Below are positions 52,473 through 60,617 of a stretch of DNA of 64,000 nt, in pieces (the first letter of the stretch is position 1; every line of letters starts with the position of its first letter). This DNA is from Chryseobacterium carnipullorum. Lineage in GTDB: Bacteria > Bacteroidota > Bacteroidia > Flavobacteriales > Weeksellaceae. The translations under genes were made by a program, and so were the position numbers. The notes below the pieces were generated by a model that searched no databases, was not told the origin of the DNA, and worked only from the letters and a program-made list of their open reading frames with translations. The stretch spans positions 62,001 through 126,000 of the forward strand of contig NZ_FRCD01000001.1 of assembly GCF_900142785.1 (NCBI RefSeq), written 5' to 3'.

Positions 52473-52502
52473 TTGAATTAAAAGAAATTAAATGTAAATT
52501 AG
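52473..52502 (+). promoter_or_regulatory. Candidate promoter of the double-glycine peptide pair
   Basis: TTG (52473-52475), 19 bases, then TAAATTAG (52495-52502). The -7 element differs from TAnnTTTG in one base; spacing is normal. The first peptide ATG is 22 bases further on. Confidence 0.4.
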
Positions 52503-52524
52503 CATACAATCAAAACAAAATATT

Positions 52525-52689
52525 ATGAAAAAATCAAATTTTCAGCCTAAAAAGCTGACTAAAAAAGAGCTTAAGAAAATTAGCGGAGGAGCTAGACCTA
52601 TTTGCCCACTGGTGGTGAGCTGCTTTGATCCTGCAACAGGTGAAGAACAATACGGAGTGCATGGAATCCAGGATGGACCGTGCTGCTAA
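52525..52689 (+). CDS. Double-glycine leader peptide A (bacteriocin-like)
   Basis: A 54-residue peptide. The leader is KKSNFQPKKLTKKELKKISGG, a classical double-glycine leader, cut after GG at about residue 22. The core starts ARPICPLVVSCFDPATGEEQ and ends GPCC, with four cysteines. It is the first of two tandem, related genes. Similar leader peptides are frequent in Chryseobacterium and are annotated as bacteriocin-like. No C39-peptidase exporter or modification enzyme is encoded in the window. Confidence 0.75.
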   Translation: MKKSNFQPKKLTKKELKKISGGARPICPLVVSCFDPATGEEQYGVHGIQDGPCC

Positions 52690-52716
52690 ATAGTGATCAC
52701 CATTAATCCAAAATGT

Positions 52717-52875
52717 ATGAAAAATTCAAACATTCAAAGCAGAAAGCTCACCAAAAAAGAGCTAAGGGAGATCAACGGAGGTGCTTCATGTGCTGAAGGC
52801 CTGTGCAAACTCAGAGGAGTACCCAGCCATTTTATGATTATCGGACCGAGAGGCAAAGATGGGTACTGCTGTTAA
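52717..52875 (+). CDS. Double-glycine leader peptide B (bacteriocin-like)
   Basis: A 52-residue peptide started at ATG 52717, 27 bases after peptide A. The leader SNIQSRKLTKKELREINGG is nearly the same as that of peptide A. The core starts ASCAEGLCKLRGVPSHFMII and ends GYCC, again four cysteines and a terminal CC. The leader is conserved and the core diverged, as expected of exported peptides under diversifying selection. The terminator at 52896-52930 ends the pair. Confidence 0.72.
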   Translation: MKNSNIQSRKLTKKELREINGGASCAEGLCKLRGVPSHFMIIGPRGKDGYCC

Positions 52876-52895
52876 TTATTAACAACACGAAAAAG

Positions 52896-52930
52896 AAAAA
52901 ATGATTGGATTACCCTCCAATCATTTTTTT
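52896..52930. terminator. Shared bidirectional terminator of the peptide pair and mutS
   Basis: Arms ATGATTGGA (52901-52909) and TCCAATCAT (52916-52924), flanked by A- and T-tracts. The mutS stop codon lies in the loop, so the convergent transcripts share the structure. Confidence 0.82.
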
Positions 52931-55498
52931 TATTGAATTCAGCTTCATTAAAGCTTCAATAGGTGTTAAAGTATTGATATCTATTTTCGTGAGCTCCTCA
53001 CGGATATTTTCCAAAACCGGATCATCCAGCTGGAAGAAAGAAAGTTGCATATTTTCTTCCGTTACTCTCTTAATACTTTCAGAAGTGCTGGTGGTCTGCG
53101 AACGGCTTGCTTCCAGGGTTTTCAGGATCTCATTGGCTCTGTTCACCACCTTAGCCGGCATTCCTGCCAGTTTAGCGACATGAATACCGAAACTGTGTTC
53201 GCTCCCTCCCGGAACCAGCTTTCTTAAGAAGATGATGTTCCCTTTGTTTTCCTGGATGGAAACGTGGAAATTTTTCACCCTTTCAAAATTCACGGTCATT
53301 TCATTCAGCTCGTGGTAATGCGTGGCAAACAGCGTTTTCGCCTGCGTAGGATGCTGGTGAAGGTATTCTGCGATGGCCCATGCAATGGAAACCCCATCGT
53401 AAGTAGATGTTCCACGACCGATTTCATCTAAAAGAATCAGACTGCGTTCCGAAATATTATTCAGAATATTGGCCGCTTCGTTCATTTCTACCATGAAAGT
53501 AGATTCACCCGCCGAAATATTATCGGTAGCCCCTACCCTTGTGAAAATTTTATCTAAAACCCCGATCTCAGCATACTTTGCAGGAACAAAACTTCCGATT
53601 TGAGCCAAAAGACACACAATCGCTGTCTGGCGCAGAATGGCCGATTTACCGGCCATGTTGGGTCCCGTAACCATAATGATCTGCTGTGAATCTTTATCTA
53701 AAAAGATGTCGTTTGGAATGTATTTTTCGCCTAAAGGAAGTGCATTTTCAATAATCGGGTGTCTGGCTTCTTTTAAATCGATAGCATATCCCTGATTAAG
53801 AACAGGTTTGGTATAGCTTTCAGAAACAGCCAGTTCCGATAGCCCTGCCGCTACATCAAGCTGTGCAATGATATGAGAATTTCCCTGAATCTGATCCATA
53901 TAGACCATGGTTTCGGCACATACATTTCTGTACAGTTCATTTTCCAGAACCCCTATTTTTTCTTCGGCACCAAGGATCTGGCTTTCATATTCTTTGAGTT
54001 CTTCGGTGATATAGCGCTCTGCATTGACAAGAGTCTGTTTTCTTAACCATTCTGCAGGAACTTTATCTTTATGGGCATTCCTAACTTCTATATAATACCC
54101 GAAAACATTATTAAAATCGATTTTAAGGCTTGAAATTCCTGTTCTTTCTATTTCTCTCTGGCACATTTCATCCAGGAAACCACGGCCTTTATTCTGAAGG
54201 TTTCTCAACCTGTCCAATTCTTCAGATACATTTCCTTTGATGACATTTCCTTTTGAAATATTCACAGGAAGTTCTTCGTTCAGCTGGTTCTGTAAAAATT
54301 TGATCAGTTCCTCCATATCAAACAAAGGTTCCAGCCAGGCCAGGACATCGGCATGCGGATGAAGCAGGGCCTTTATCTGATGGATATTGATCAGACTCTG
54401 ACGCAGATAGCCCAGTTCCTTCGGTGATATTTTTTCGGCAGCCAGTTTTCCCATCAATCGGTCAAGATCTGAAATAGATTTCAGGAGCTGGCAAATCTCA
54501 TATTTCAGATGATCATTTTCATTCAGGAAATCGATCAGAGAGAGCCTTCTCATAATTTCATCCACAGATTTTAGCGGAAGAATAATCCTTCGTCTCAACA
54601 ACCTCCCTCCCATCGGAGTAGATGTTTTATCTATAATATCCAGTAGCGACTTTCCCTGTGGGTTGCTTGGATATACAATTTCAAGATTTCTCAGGGTAAA
54701 ATTATCCATCATCAGATAGTCTTCCTGCGGAATGATCTGAAGCTTTGTAATGTGAGCAAGGAGATTGTGATGGGTATCTTCTACCAGATAAGCGAAAATG
54801 GCTCCTGCTGCTGTAATAGCCAACGGAAGATTTTCTGTACCAAACCCTTTTAAAGAATTCGTTTTAAAATGGGAAGTCAGTTTTTCATAAGCAAAATTAT
54901 ACTGAAAGGCCCAGTCTTCCAGCTTAAAGGCACTTTTATTTTTAAGTTGTTCCGGCAATTGAACACTTCTCTGATAAACAATTTCGCTGGGATCAAAAGT
55001 ATTAATGATGTGCAGGATCTTTTCTAAATTCCCTTCGCTTACTAAAAATTCCCCTGTGGAAACATCTACCATGGCAATTCCATACTTTTCCTTTTCTTTA
55101 TGAAGCGAAAGCAGGAAATTATTCTTTTTCGAATTTAAAACCTGATCATTGAATGTTACTCCAGGTGTCACAAGCTCTGTAACCCCTCTTTTTACAATCC
55201 CTTTGACCATTTTAGGATCTTCCAGCTGGTCGCAGATGGCCACTCTCATTCCGGCTCTTACCAGTTTCGGCAAATAAGAATCTACCGAGTGGTGTGGAAA
55301 TCCTGCAAGCTCTATATGCCCGTCTCCATTGGCTCTTTTAGTAAGAACAATCCCAAGGATCTGGGATGTTCTTACGGCATCCTGCCCAAAAGTTTCATAA
55401 AAGTCTCCAACTCTGAACAGCAGCAGTGCATCAGGGTATTTTGCCTTAATGGTATTGTACTGCGTCATTAGCGGAGTTTCCTTCTTCGTTTTTGCCAT
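52910..55498 (-). CDS. mutS: DNA mismatch repair protein MutS
   Basis: An 862-residue mismatch-recognition ATPase. The N-terminal domain has FRVGDFYETFG, with the Phe-x-Glu that stacks on the mismatch. Connector, lever and clamp domains follow. The ATPase domain has the Walker A motif GPNMAGKS (about 611-618), the Walker B region LILLDEIGRGTSTYDG and ATHYHEL. Length and motifs fit canonical MutS1. The C-terminal tail is short. It is a single gene convergent to the double-glycine peptides. Confidence 0.97.
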   Translation of the reverse strand: MAKTKKETPLMTQYNTIKAKYPDALLLFRVGDFYETFGQDAVRTSQILGIVLTKRANGDGHIELAGFPHHSVDSYLPKLVRAGMRVAICDQLEDPKMVKGIVKRGVTELVTPGVTFNDQVLNSKKNNFLLSLHKEKEKYGIAMVDVSTGEFLVSEGNLEKILHIINTFDPSEIVYQRSVQLPEQLKNKSAFKLEDWAFQYNFAYEKLTSHFKTNSLKGFGTENLPLAITAAGAIFAYLVEDTHHNLLAHITKLQIIPQEDYLMMDNFTLRNLEIVYPSNPQGKSLLDIIDKTSTPMGGRLLRRRIILPLKSVDEIMRRLSLIDFLNENDHLKYEICQLLKSISDLDRLMGKLAAEKISPKELGYLRQSLINIHQIKALLHPHADVLAWLEPLFDMEELIKFLQNQLNEELPVNISKGNVIKGNVSEELDRLRNLQNKGRGFLDEMCQREIERTGISSLKIDFNNVFGYYIEVRNAHKDKVPAEWLRKQTLVNAERYITEELKEYESQILGAEEKIGVLENELYRNVCAETMVYMDQIQGNSHIIAQLDVAAGLSELAVSESYTKPVLNQGYAIDLKEARHPIIENALPLGEKYIPNDIFLDKDSQQIIMVTGPNMAGKSAILRQTAIVCLLAQIGSFVPAKYAEIGVLDKIFTRVGATDNISAGESTFMVEMNEAANILNNISERSLILLDEIGRGTSTYDGVSIAWAIAEYLHQHPTQAKTLFATHYHELNEMTVNFERVKNFHVSIQENKGNIIFLRKLVPGGSEHSFGIHVAKLAGMPAKVVNRANEILKTLEASRSQTTSTSESIKRVTEENMQLSFFQLDDPVLENIREELTKIDINTLTPIEALMKLNSIKKMIGG

Positions 55499-55641
55499 AA
55501 TAAAAAATGAGCCCCAAATTTAAATAAAATAAATTCAGGGTTGGGATTTGTGATACAATTAATCTCGCTTTTGGGATCAAAAATCGTACTTATGTATTTC
55601 AGAACAAAATATTTATCGTATTTTTAAGTAAAATAATTGAT

Positions 55642-56172
55642 ATGATCTATCCGGTTTTAGAAACTGAAAGACTTCTTTTAAGACAACTGGCCCCCAATGA
55701 CGCAGAAGATCTCTTCGAATACTTTTCTCTGGATGAAGTCATGGAATATTATGATCTGGAAACCTTTAAGAACCTGGATGATGCCCGAAATATCATTAAT
55801 TATTTTAATACTGAATTTGAGAAAGGAAAAGGCTTCCGCTGGGCTCTGGAACTGAAATCTGAAAAGAAGGTGATAGGAACATGCGGTTATCACAATTGGT
55901 ATCCTGACCATTTTCGGGCCGAGATTGGCTATGAGCTTAATCCTAAATTCTGGAGAAAATCTTACATGAAAGAAGCTATTCTCCCTATTCTGACATTCGG
56001 ATTCGAAAGCATGAGACTTCACCGGGTGGACGCATTTACAAATCCCTCCAATCTATCGTCTGAGAAACTTCTCCAATCATTAAATTTTAAAGAGGAAGGA
56101 ATACTCCGTGATTACTTTTTTGAAAAGGGAAAATTTGTAGATGCTAAAATTTTCGGACTTATTAATGAGTAG
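55642..56172 (+). CDS. GNAT N-acetyltransferase, RimJ/RimL-like
   Basis: A 176-residue GNAT protein. It starts ETERLLLRQLAPNDAEDLFEYF, as in RimJ/RimL-type acetyltransferases. It has EKKVIGTCGYHNW and AEIGYELNPKFWRKSYMKEA (acetyl-CoA-binding region), then LHRVDAFTNPSNLSSEKLLQSLNFKEEG. The acceptor may be a protein N-terminus or a small amine; it cannot be told from sequence. Promoter and terminator were not found. Confidence 0.88.
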   Translation: MIYPVLETERLLLRQLAPNDAEDLFEYFSLDEVMEYYDLETFKNLDDARNIINYFNTEFEKGKGFRWALELKSEKKVIGTCGYHNWYPDHFRAEIGYELNPKFWRKSYMKEAILPILTFGFESMRLHRVDAFTNPSNLSSEKLLQSLNFKEEGILRDYFFEKGKFVDAKIFGLINE

Positions 56173-56201
56173 GATAGAAGATGGGGTCGGAAGATGGAAG
56201 T
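56173..56201 (+). repeat. Dispersed repeat, copy 2 (GATAGAAGATGGGGTCGGAA type)
   Basis: Immediately after the acetyltransferase stop. It is closely similar to the minus strand of 24583-24612. Confidence 0.5.
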
Positions 56202-56241
56202 TCGGTATTGGAAACGGAAAACTTTGTGATTCAATTGAACT

Positions 56242-56274
56242 ATCCATGTCAAGGTTTAAAACCTTGACATGGAT
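56242..56274. repeat. 33-base near-perfect palindrome
   Basis: ATCCATGTCAAGGTTT (56242-56257), one base, then its exact reverse complement (56259-56274). It lies between the convergent acetyltransferase and cupin-like genes. No T-tract follows, and the extreme symmetry suggests an interspersed palindromic element. Confidence 0.75.
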
Positions 56275-56317
56275 CCCAACAGCAATTTGCAGCCTCGTTC
56301 TTCGTGCTTCCATCTTT

Positions 56318-57199
56318 TTATCTCCTTCCAGATTTACTCTTCTTTTCAAAAGCTTCCGTTCCTTTCTCATACGCCCACTTCTGTTTGTAATTCACCCACT
56401 TAGCCTTAAATATTTTACGAAGAAGCTTATCTGTATACCTCATGATAAAAACATGGTACATCATATTGGCAAATACACCGGGTTTATTGGGAAGTGCTCT
56501 GAGTGACATTGAAAAGCCAGGTTCCAGATAGCGGTTGAAATGCCAGAATGCACCCGGAATGAAGAGTGCATCCCCATGCTCCATAAAAATCTCGTACCCT
56601 TTTGCATATTGCAAGGCCGGAAACTTTTCATAATCAGGGTTTTCATAATCTATATCGTAAACAGTATGAACAGAAAGCGGTACCTTATATAAGAATGCAG
56701 ACTGTTTCTGATCAAATAAAAGAATTCTCTTTTTTCCCTCGAAATGAATGTGAAGAAAATCTCCGAGATCAACATCGTAATGCATCAGTACGTGGGCATC
56801 ACTTCCACCGAAAAAAAGTGTAGGAAGCCGCTTAAAGAATCTGATTCCCAGATCAGGATAGGTGAAGTTTTTCAGCAATTCAGGAAGTCTGTCCGTGATG
56901 ATATAAAAAAAGATACGCAGATCCGAAGGTCCGCTTTTGATCCTGTCAATGTAATCCTTCATCTTCATGTTTGTCACCGGAGCGTCTGAACTTTTGGAAG
57001 CATCAGCCGGTTTATTGTCGTACAGAGGTACATTCTGGTCTCCTGCTTTTTCACGGATGTAGGCAAGATTCCATTGATCAAAGGCATCCCATCTGGCCGC
57101 AAAATTTTTGATCAACAGCGGCTTGTGCTTTTTGAAATAATTCTTCTGAAAATCATCTTTACTGATATCTTGAACTACATCTACGTTGTCGAGGATCAT
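56318..57199 (-). CDS. Cupin-like (Cupin_8/JmjC-type) oxygenase-like protein
   Basis: A 293-residue protein of the Cupin_8 group of Fe(II)/2-oxoglutarate-dependent enzymes. The candidate iron ligands are H140 and D142 (LMHYDVD) and H220 (GAFWHFNRY). The stretch KHKPLLIKNFAARWDAFDQW near the N-terminus is typical of the family. The C-terminal 60 residues are basic. The substrate is unknown; hydroxylation of a protein or small molecule is likely. It is convergent to the acetyltransferase gene. Confidence 0.85.
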   Translation of the reverse strand: MILDNVDVVQDISKDDFQKNYFKKHKPLLIKNFAARWDAFDQWNLAYIREKAGDQNVPLYDNKPADASKSSDAPVTNMKMKDYIDRIKSGPSDLRIFFYIITDRLPELLKNFTYPDLGIRFFKRLPTLFFGGSDAHVLMHYDVDLGDFLHIHFEGKKRILLFDQKQSAFLYKVPLSVHTVYDIDYENPDYEKFPALQYAKGYEIFMEHGDALFIPGAFWHFNRYLEPGFSMSLRALPNKPGVFANMMYHVFIMRYTDKLLRKIFKAKWVNYKQKWAYEKGTEAFEKKSKSGRR

Positions 57200-57700
57200 C
57201 TTATTTTGTTATTTAATGCAAAATAAAAATAGTATTTTTTTCAAATCTGTGAAAATTAAAAAATGGTATCGGGCACTTTGGAAGCCTGATTTAAATCACA
57301 AAAGTGACAAAAGTTTTTAAACACTTTAGTTATTTTAAGTAAAATGTATTGAGGATAAAAGTGCACTTAAGCTTGAAAAATCACAGATTTTTCTAATTGA
57401 ACCATTAAGGAGAATTAAATTTTTAAGATCATTAAGAGAGCTTCGCTTTAAAGACTACAACTTAAAAAATCTTTAGATTTTCTCTTAACTTTTCTTACCA
57501 CCTTCAATGCTCTTAATGTTTCAAAAAATGATTCGCAATCCAGAAATTTATGGCAAAAAGAAAACAAATCACAAAAGAAGCAATCGATTTTTAAGAAACT
57601 TGATGGTTTAGTCTCTTTCATCTTGCATAAGCCAATTCACCCTTTGCCTTTTTAAACTTATTTTAAGCTTCCCGATAAAGCAGAGCTCAAATGAAAAAAT
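57200..57700. other. AT-rich spacer with degenerate inverted repeat
   Basis: No gene is visible between the cupin-like and bestrophin genes. GAACCATTAAGGAG (from 57399) and TCAATGCTCTTAATGTTTC (ending 57522) form imperfect outer arms, with an inner CATTAAGAGAGC segment. This has the look of a decayed interspersed element. Confidence 0.45.
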
Positions 57701-57708
57701 TATATTTG
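57701..57708 (+). promoter_or_regulatory. Probable -7 element of the bestrophin gene
   Basis: TATATTTG, 17 bases before the ATG at 57726. No clear -33 TTG at normal distance. Confidence 0.4.
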
Positions 57709-57725
57709 TAAGACTAAGCGAATTT

Positions 57726-58607
57726 ATGAGAGCCTACAATACCAAACATTTCCTGAAAATCCTTTTCAGCTTACATAAAAGTGATACTTTGAAAATCCTT
57801 TTTCCAAGCATGATTCTTGTGGGGTTATATTCCTGGGGTATTCAATATTTGGAAGTAGAATATCTTCACCTCACGTCAAAATCAGGAGTAAGCAATGTAG
57901 GAATGATTCATTCTTTATTGGGTTTTGTACTTTCTTTATTATTGGTTTTCAGAACCAATACGGCGTACGACCGTTGGTGGGAAGGCAGAAAACTCTGGGG
58001 TAAACTGGTGAATGACACCCGGAATTTTGCGGTAAAAATCAATGCTATTTTAGGGGACGACCGCCAGAATGCAGAACAGATCTCAAGATATTTAAAATAT
58101 TTCCCCCATTTCCTGGCCAAACATTTGTCTAAGGAATCTACAAGACTGGCTCTGGATGAAGATTATTCTGAAATTGAAAAGTCTCTTAAACATCATGGGC
58201 CAAGTGAAATTGTTATTCTTTTGACCCATAAACTCACGCAGCTGAAAAAAGAAGGAAAGATTTCAGATATCGAAATGTTGTACCTGGACGCTCAACTTTC
58301 AGGATTTCTCGATGTTTGTGGGGGTTGCGAGAGAATTAAAAATACCCCGATTCCCTATTCTTACTCTTCGTTTATCAAGAAATTTATTATTCTTTACGTT
58401 TTTGCTTTGCCGATTGCCTATGTCATCAACATCGGACTCTTCATGATTCCCTTAACAGTTTTTGTTTATTATGTATTGATGAGTCTGGAAATGATCGCAG
58501 AAGAAATTGAAGATCCATTTAATAATGATGAAAATGATATTCCAATGGAAGTACTGGCGCAGAATATCGAGAAAAATGTTCATCAGATTATGGGACTAAA
58601 AAAATAA
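57726..58607 (+). CDS. Bestrophin-family ion channel
   Basis: A 293-residue membrane protein. The hallmark AYDRWWEGRKLWGKLVNDTRNF follows the second hydrophobic segment (GFVLSLLLVFRTNTAYDRW). Further helices are at about 210-250, with LPIAYVINIGLFMIPLTVFVYYVLMSLEMIAEEIEDPF, which contains the acidic stretch typical of bestrophins. Bacterial members form pentameric channels for cations or anions. The physiological ion is unknown. Confidence 0.92.
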   Translation: MRAYNTKHFLKILFSLHKSDTLKILFPSMILVGLYSWGIQYLEVEYLHLTSKSGVSNVGMIHSLLGFVLSLLLVFRTNTAYDRWWEGRKLWGKLVNDTRNFAVKINAILGDDRQNAEQISRYLKYFPHFLAKHLSKESTRLALDEDYSEIEKSLKHHGPSEIVILLTHKLTQLKKEGKISDIEMLYLDAQLSGFLDVCGGCERIKNTPIPYSYSSFIKKFIILYVFALPIAYVINIGLFMIPLTVFVYYVLMSLEMIAEEIEDPFNNDENDIPMEVLAQNIEKNVHQIMGLKK

Positions 58608-58632
58608 AAAAATCAACCTTAAAGGCTGATTT
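58605..58632 (-). terminator. Terminator at the bestrophin/58619 convergence
   Basis: Arms AAATCAACCTT (58610-58620) and AAGGCTGATTT (58622-58632), with one mismatch, overlap the end of the minus-strand gene. The minus-strand side runs into a T-tract. Confidence 0.55.
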
Positions 58633-59218
58633 CTTTGAGTTCTCCCTCTTGTTTTATTTCAACAAATTTACTCTCACGGTTTGCGGCAGAATATCCGTAG
58701 AAAAAAGTCTGGTAGATCGGTGAGGAATAAAGATATCCACCATAGGCATTGTAGGCATCGGATCTTCCGGTTTGCTGCTGATAACTTCCTGTTGCTGTAA
58801 AGTTTATAATGGTTTCGATATAATATTTCCCGGGTTTTAATTTTTCAAATTTAAATCTTCCGTAATCATCCGTCAGAGCTTCAAGTCTGTATTTAAAAGC
58901 ATCTTCAGACATATATACCGTAGTTTTTTTATTCTCATATTTTCTTCTCATGCTGTAAAACTCATCGAAATAAGGAGTTACAGGAAAAAGCATAACAACA
59001 GTCCCTTTAGGAGCATAATGTTTTTCACCAAGTAAAGGCTTGATCCCGAATTTCCCTTTCTGTTTGGTGGATGCCACTCCTTCAATGGTAGAATTTCCGA
59101 AACTCAGCATCTCACGGGCCATCTTTTTATCGAAAAAAACTTGAGGGTAATAGGTGTTTTGGGCTTGTGTCAATATAAAAGTGAGTACCAACAGCAGTAA
59201 AGTGGATATTTTTTTCAT
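58619..59218 (-). CDS. Secreted carboxypeptidase-regulatory-like protein
   Basis: A 199-residue protein with a signal peptide (1-19, ending LTQAQ). The middle contains a prealbumin/carboxypeptidase-regulatory-like fold (GKFGIKPLLG, LTDDYGRFKFEKLKPGKYYIETIINFTATGSY). The C-terminal part is rich in Tyr and Ser/Gly (DAYNAYGGYLYSSPIYQTFFYGYSAANRE). An envelope-located structural role is likely; function unknown. It shares a 55-base divergent promoter region with the YwqK-like gene. Confidence 0.75.
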   Translation of the reverse strand: MKKISTLLLLVLTFILTQAQNTYYPQVFFDKKMAREMLSFGNSTIEGVASTKQKGKFGIKPLLGEKHYAPKGTVVMLFPVTPYFDEFYSMRRKYENKKTTVYMSEDAFKYRLEALTDDYGRFKFEKLKPGKYYIETIINFTATGSYQQQTGRSDAYNAYGGYLYSSPIYQTFFYGYSAANRESKFVEIKQEGELKEISL

Positions 59219-59233
59219 ATTCTATTTTTATTT

Positions 59234-59259
59234 CAAATATAAGTATTTTGCTATTTTTG
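59234..59259. promoter_or_regulatory. Back-to-back -7 elements of a divergent gene pair
   Basis: TATATTTG on the minus strand (59241-59234) and TATTTTTG on the plus strand (59252-59259), each 14-16 bases from its start codon. The -33 elements are not clear. Confidence 0.4.
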
Positions 59260-59273
59260 AAATAAAAATATCT

Positions 59274-59894
59274 ATGAAATACATTTTTCTGCTATTCATC
59301 GCTGCATCGTCGTGGGCAATAGCACAAAAACCGTGTGGGTTTAAAGACGGACTTCAGGAGGGATCATGTAAGGCCTTCTATGATAACGGACAGGTAAAAC
59401 AGGTTCTGGAATGGAGAAAAGGAAAGGTGGATGGAGACGCTACTTATTATCATGAGAATGGAAAACTTCAGGCTAAGGGCGAATATAGAAAAGATTTTAA
59501 AGTAAAAGAATGGGTTTATTATAACAAAAACGGTGTTCTTACGTCTAGAGAAGTGTTCAGAAATGGTGATAAAAATATTTATGACAACAGCTTTACCGCA
59601 ACTTTTTATACTCCTTCCGGCATCGTGTCGGAAATTTCTAATTATAAATTCGCTAAATTACATGGTGAAAGCAAAGTCTTTTATGAAAACGGGAAGTCGG
59701 TAAAGCAGATCGGGCAATATGAAAACGGGCTGGCTGTAGGAAAATGGAAAGCACTTTATCCATCTGGAAAGGTACAGCGTGAAACGGAATTCGCTAACGA
59801 TAAATGGAACGGAACCAGGGTTCATTATCGTGAAGACGGAAGCGTGGAAAAGATAGAAATATATAAAGACGGAAAATTAATCTCAACAAAATAA
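59274..59894 (+). CDS. YwqK-family MORN-like repeat protein, exported
   Basis: A 206-residue protein started at ATG 59274, where the signal peptide MKYIFLLFIAASSWAIAQ begins; upstream in-frame codons overlap the divergent gene. It is built of about seven MORN-variant repeats (YDNGQVKQVLEWRKGKVDG, YHENGKLQAKGEYRKDFKV, YENGKSVKQIGQYENGLAVG, YPSGKVQRETEFANDKWNG). Databases call the family antitoxin YwqK, but the signal peptide and lack of a toxin gene here argue against that role. Surface or membrane association is more likely. Confidence 0.85.
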   Translation: MKYIFLLFIAASSWAIAQKPCGFKDGLQEGSCKAFYDNGQVKQVLEWRKGKVDGDATYYHENGKLQAKGEYRKDFKVKEWVYYNKNGVLTSREVFRNGDKNIYDNSFTATFYTPSGIVSEISNYKFAKLHGESKVFYENGKSVKQIGQYENGLAVGKWKALYPSGKVQRETEFANDKWNGTRVHYREDGSVEKIEIYKDGKLISTK

Positions 59895-59899
59895 AACAA

Positions 59900-60430
59900 T
59901 TGGTACAGAAATTAAAACTGGAAGAACTTAACAGAATCGATGTAGAAACATTCAAGAAAGTTGAGAAAATTCCATTGGTCATCATTTTAGATAATCTCAG
60001 AAGCATGCATAATGTAGGGGCATCTTTCAGGACAGCTGACGCTTTTCTGATTGAAAAGATCATTCTTTGCGGTATTACTCCTCAACCCCCGCACCGTGAA
60101 ATCCATAAGGCGGCGCTTGGAGCTACAGAAAGTGTGGACTGGAGCCACGAAAGTGATATCAATACGGCCATCAGCGATTATAAAAACCGTGGATACGAGA
60201 TTATAGGAATCGAGCAGACGACAAACAGCATGATGATCACTGATTTCAGCATCGACCGCTCAAAAAAATATGCTTTAATTTTAGGCAATGAAGTGGAAGG
60301 AATAAGTGATGAGGCTCTTCCCCATATTGACACATTTTTAGAAATTCCGCAGTTGGGAACAAAGCACTCTCTGAATGTAAGTGTATGCGGTGGAATCGTG
60401 ATGTGGGAATTTGCAAAAGCCCTAAAATAA
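59900..60430 (+). CDS. TrmH/SpoU-family RNA 2'-O-methyltransferase
   Basis: A 176-residue SPOUT enzyme without the N-terminal substrate-binding domain of rRNA-type members. Motif 1 is LRSMHNVGASFRTADAF, motif 2 LILGNEVEGIS and motif 3 IPQLGTKHSLNVSVCGGIVMWE, forming the knotted SAM site. It would methylate a ribose in tRNA or rRNA. The start is TTG at 59900, 5 bases after the preceding stop, giving MVQKLKLEELNRIDVETFKK. No in-frame ATG lies close to it. Confidence 0.88.
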   Translation: MVQKLKLEELNRIDVETFKKVEKIPLVIILDNLRSMHNVGASFRTADAFLIEKIILCGITPQPPHREIHKAALGATESVDWSHESDINTAISDYKNRGYEIIGIEQTTNSMMITDFSIDRSKKYALILGNEVEGISDEALPHIDTFLEIPQLGTKHSLNVSVCGGIVMWEFAKALK

Positions 60431-60617
60431 AAAAACTGCATATGTCCTTAAAAGACAGTGCAGTTTGAAATAAATCTAATAAAAAGTAAAAATGAAAGGC
60501 GACAAAGGTACTTTTTTTTTCTTTACAAACAAATTTTAACATCATTTTTTTTAATTTTCACGAAAAAAAGTGATGTTTTGGGAAAATGTTTCATTTAATT
60601 TTTTATAAATTAGCACA

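Noticed and set aside
59274..59894. A toxin-antitoxin module, as the YwqK family name suggests.
   Set aside because: The protein has a signal peptide and MORN-like repeats, and no toxin gene is adjacent.
60433..60466. A hairpin (AAACTGCA ... TGCAGTTT) after the TrmH-type gene as terminator.
   Set aside because: The loop is long and no T-tract follows, so support for termination is weak.
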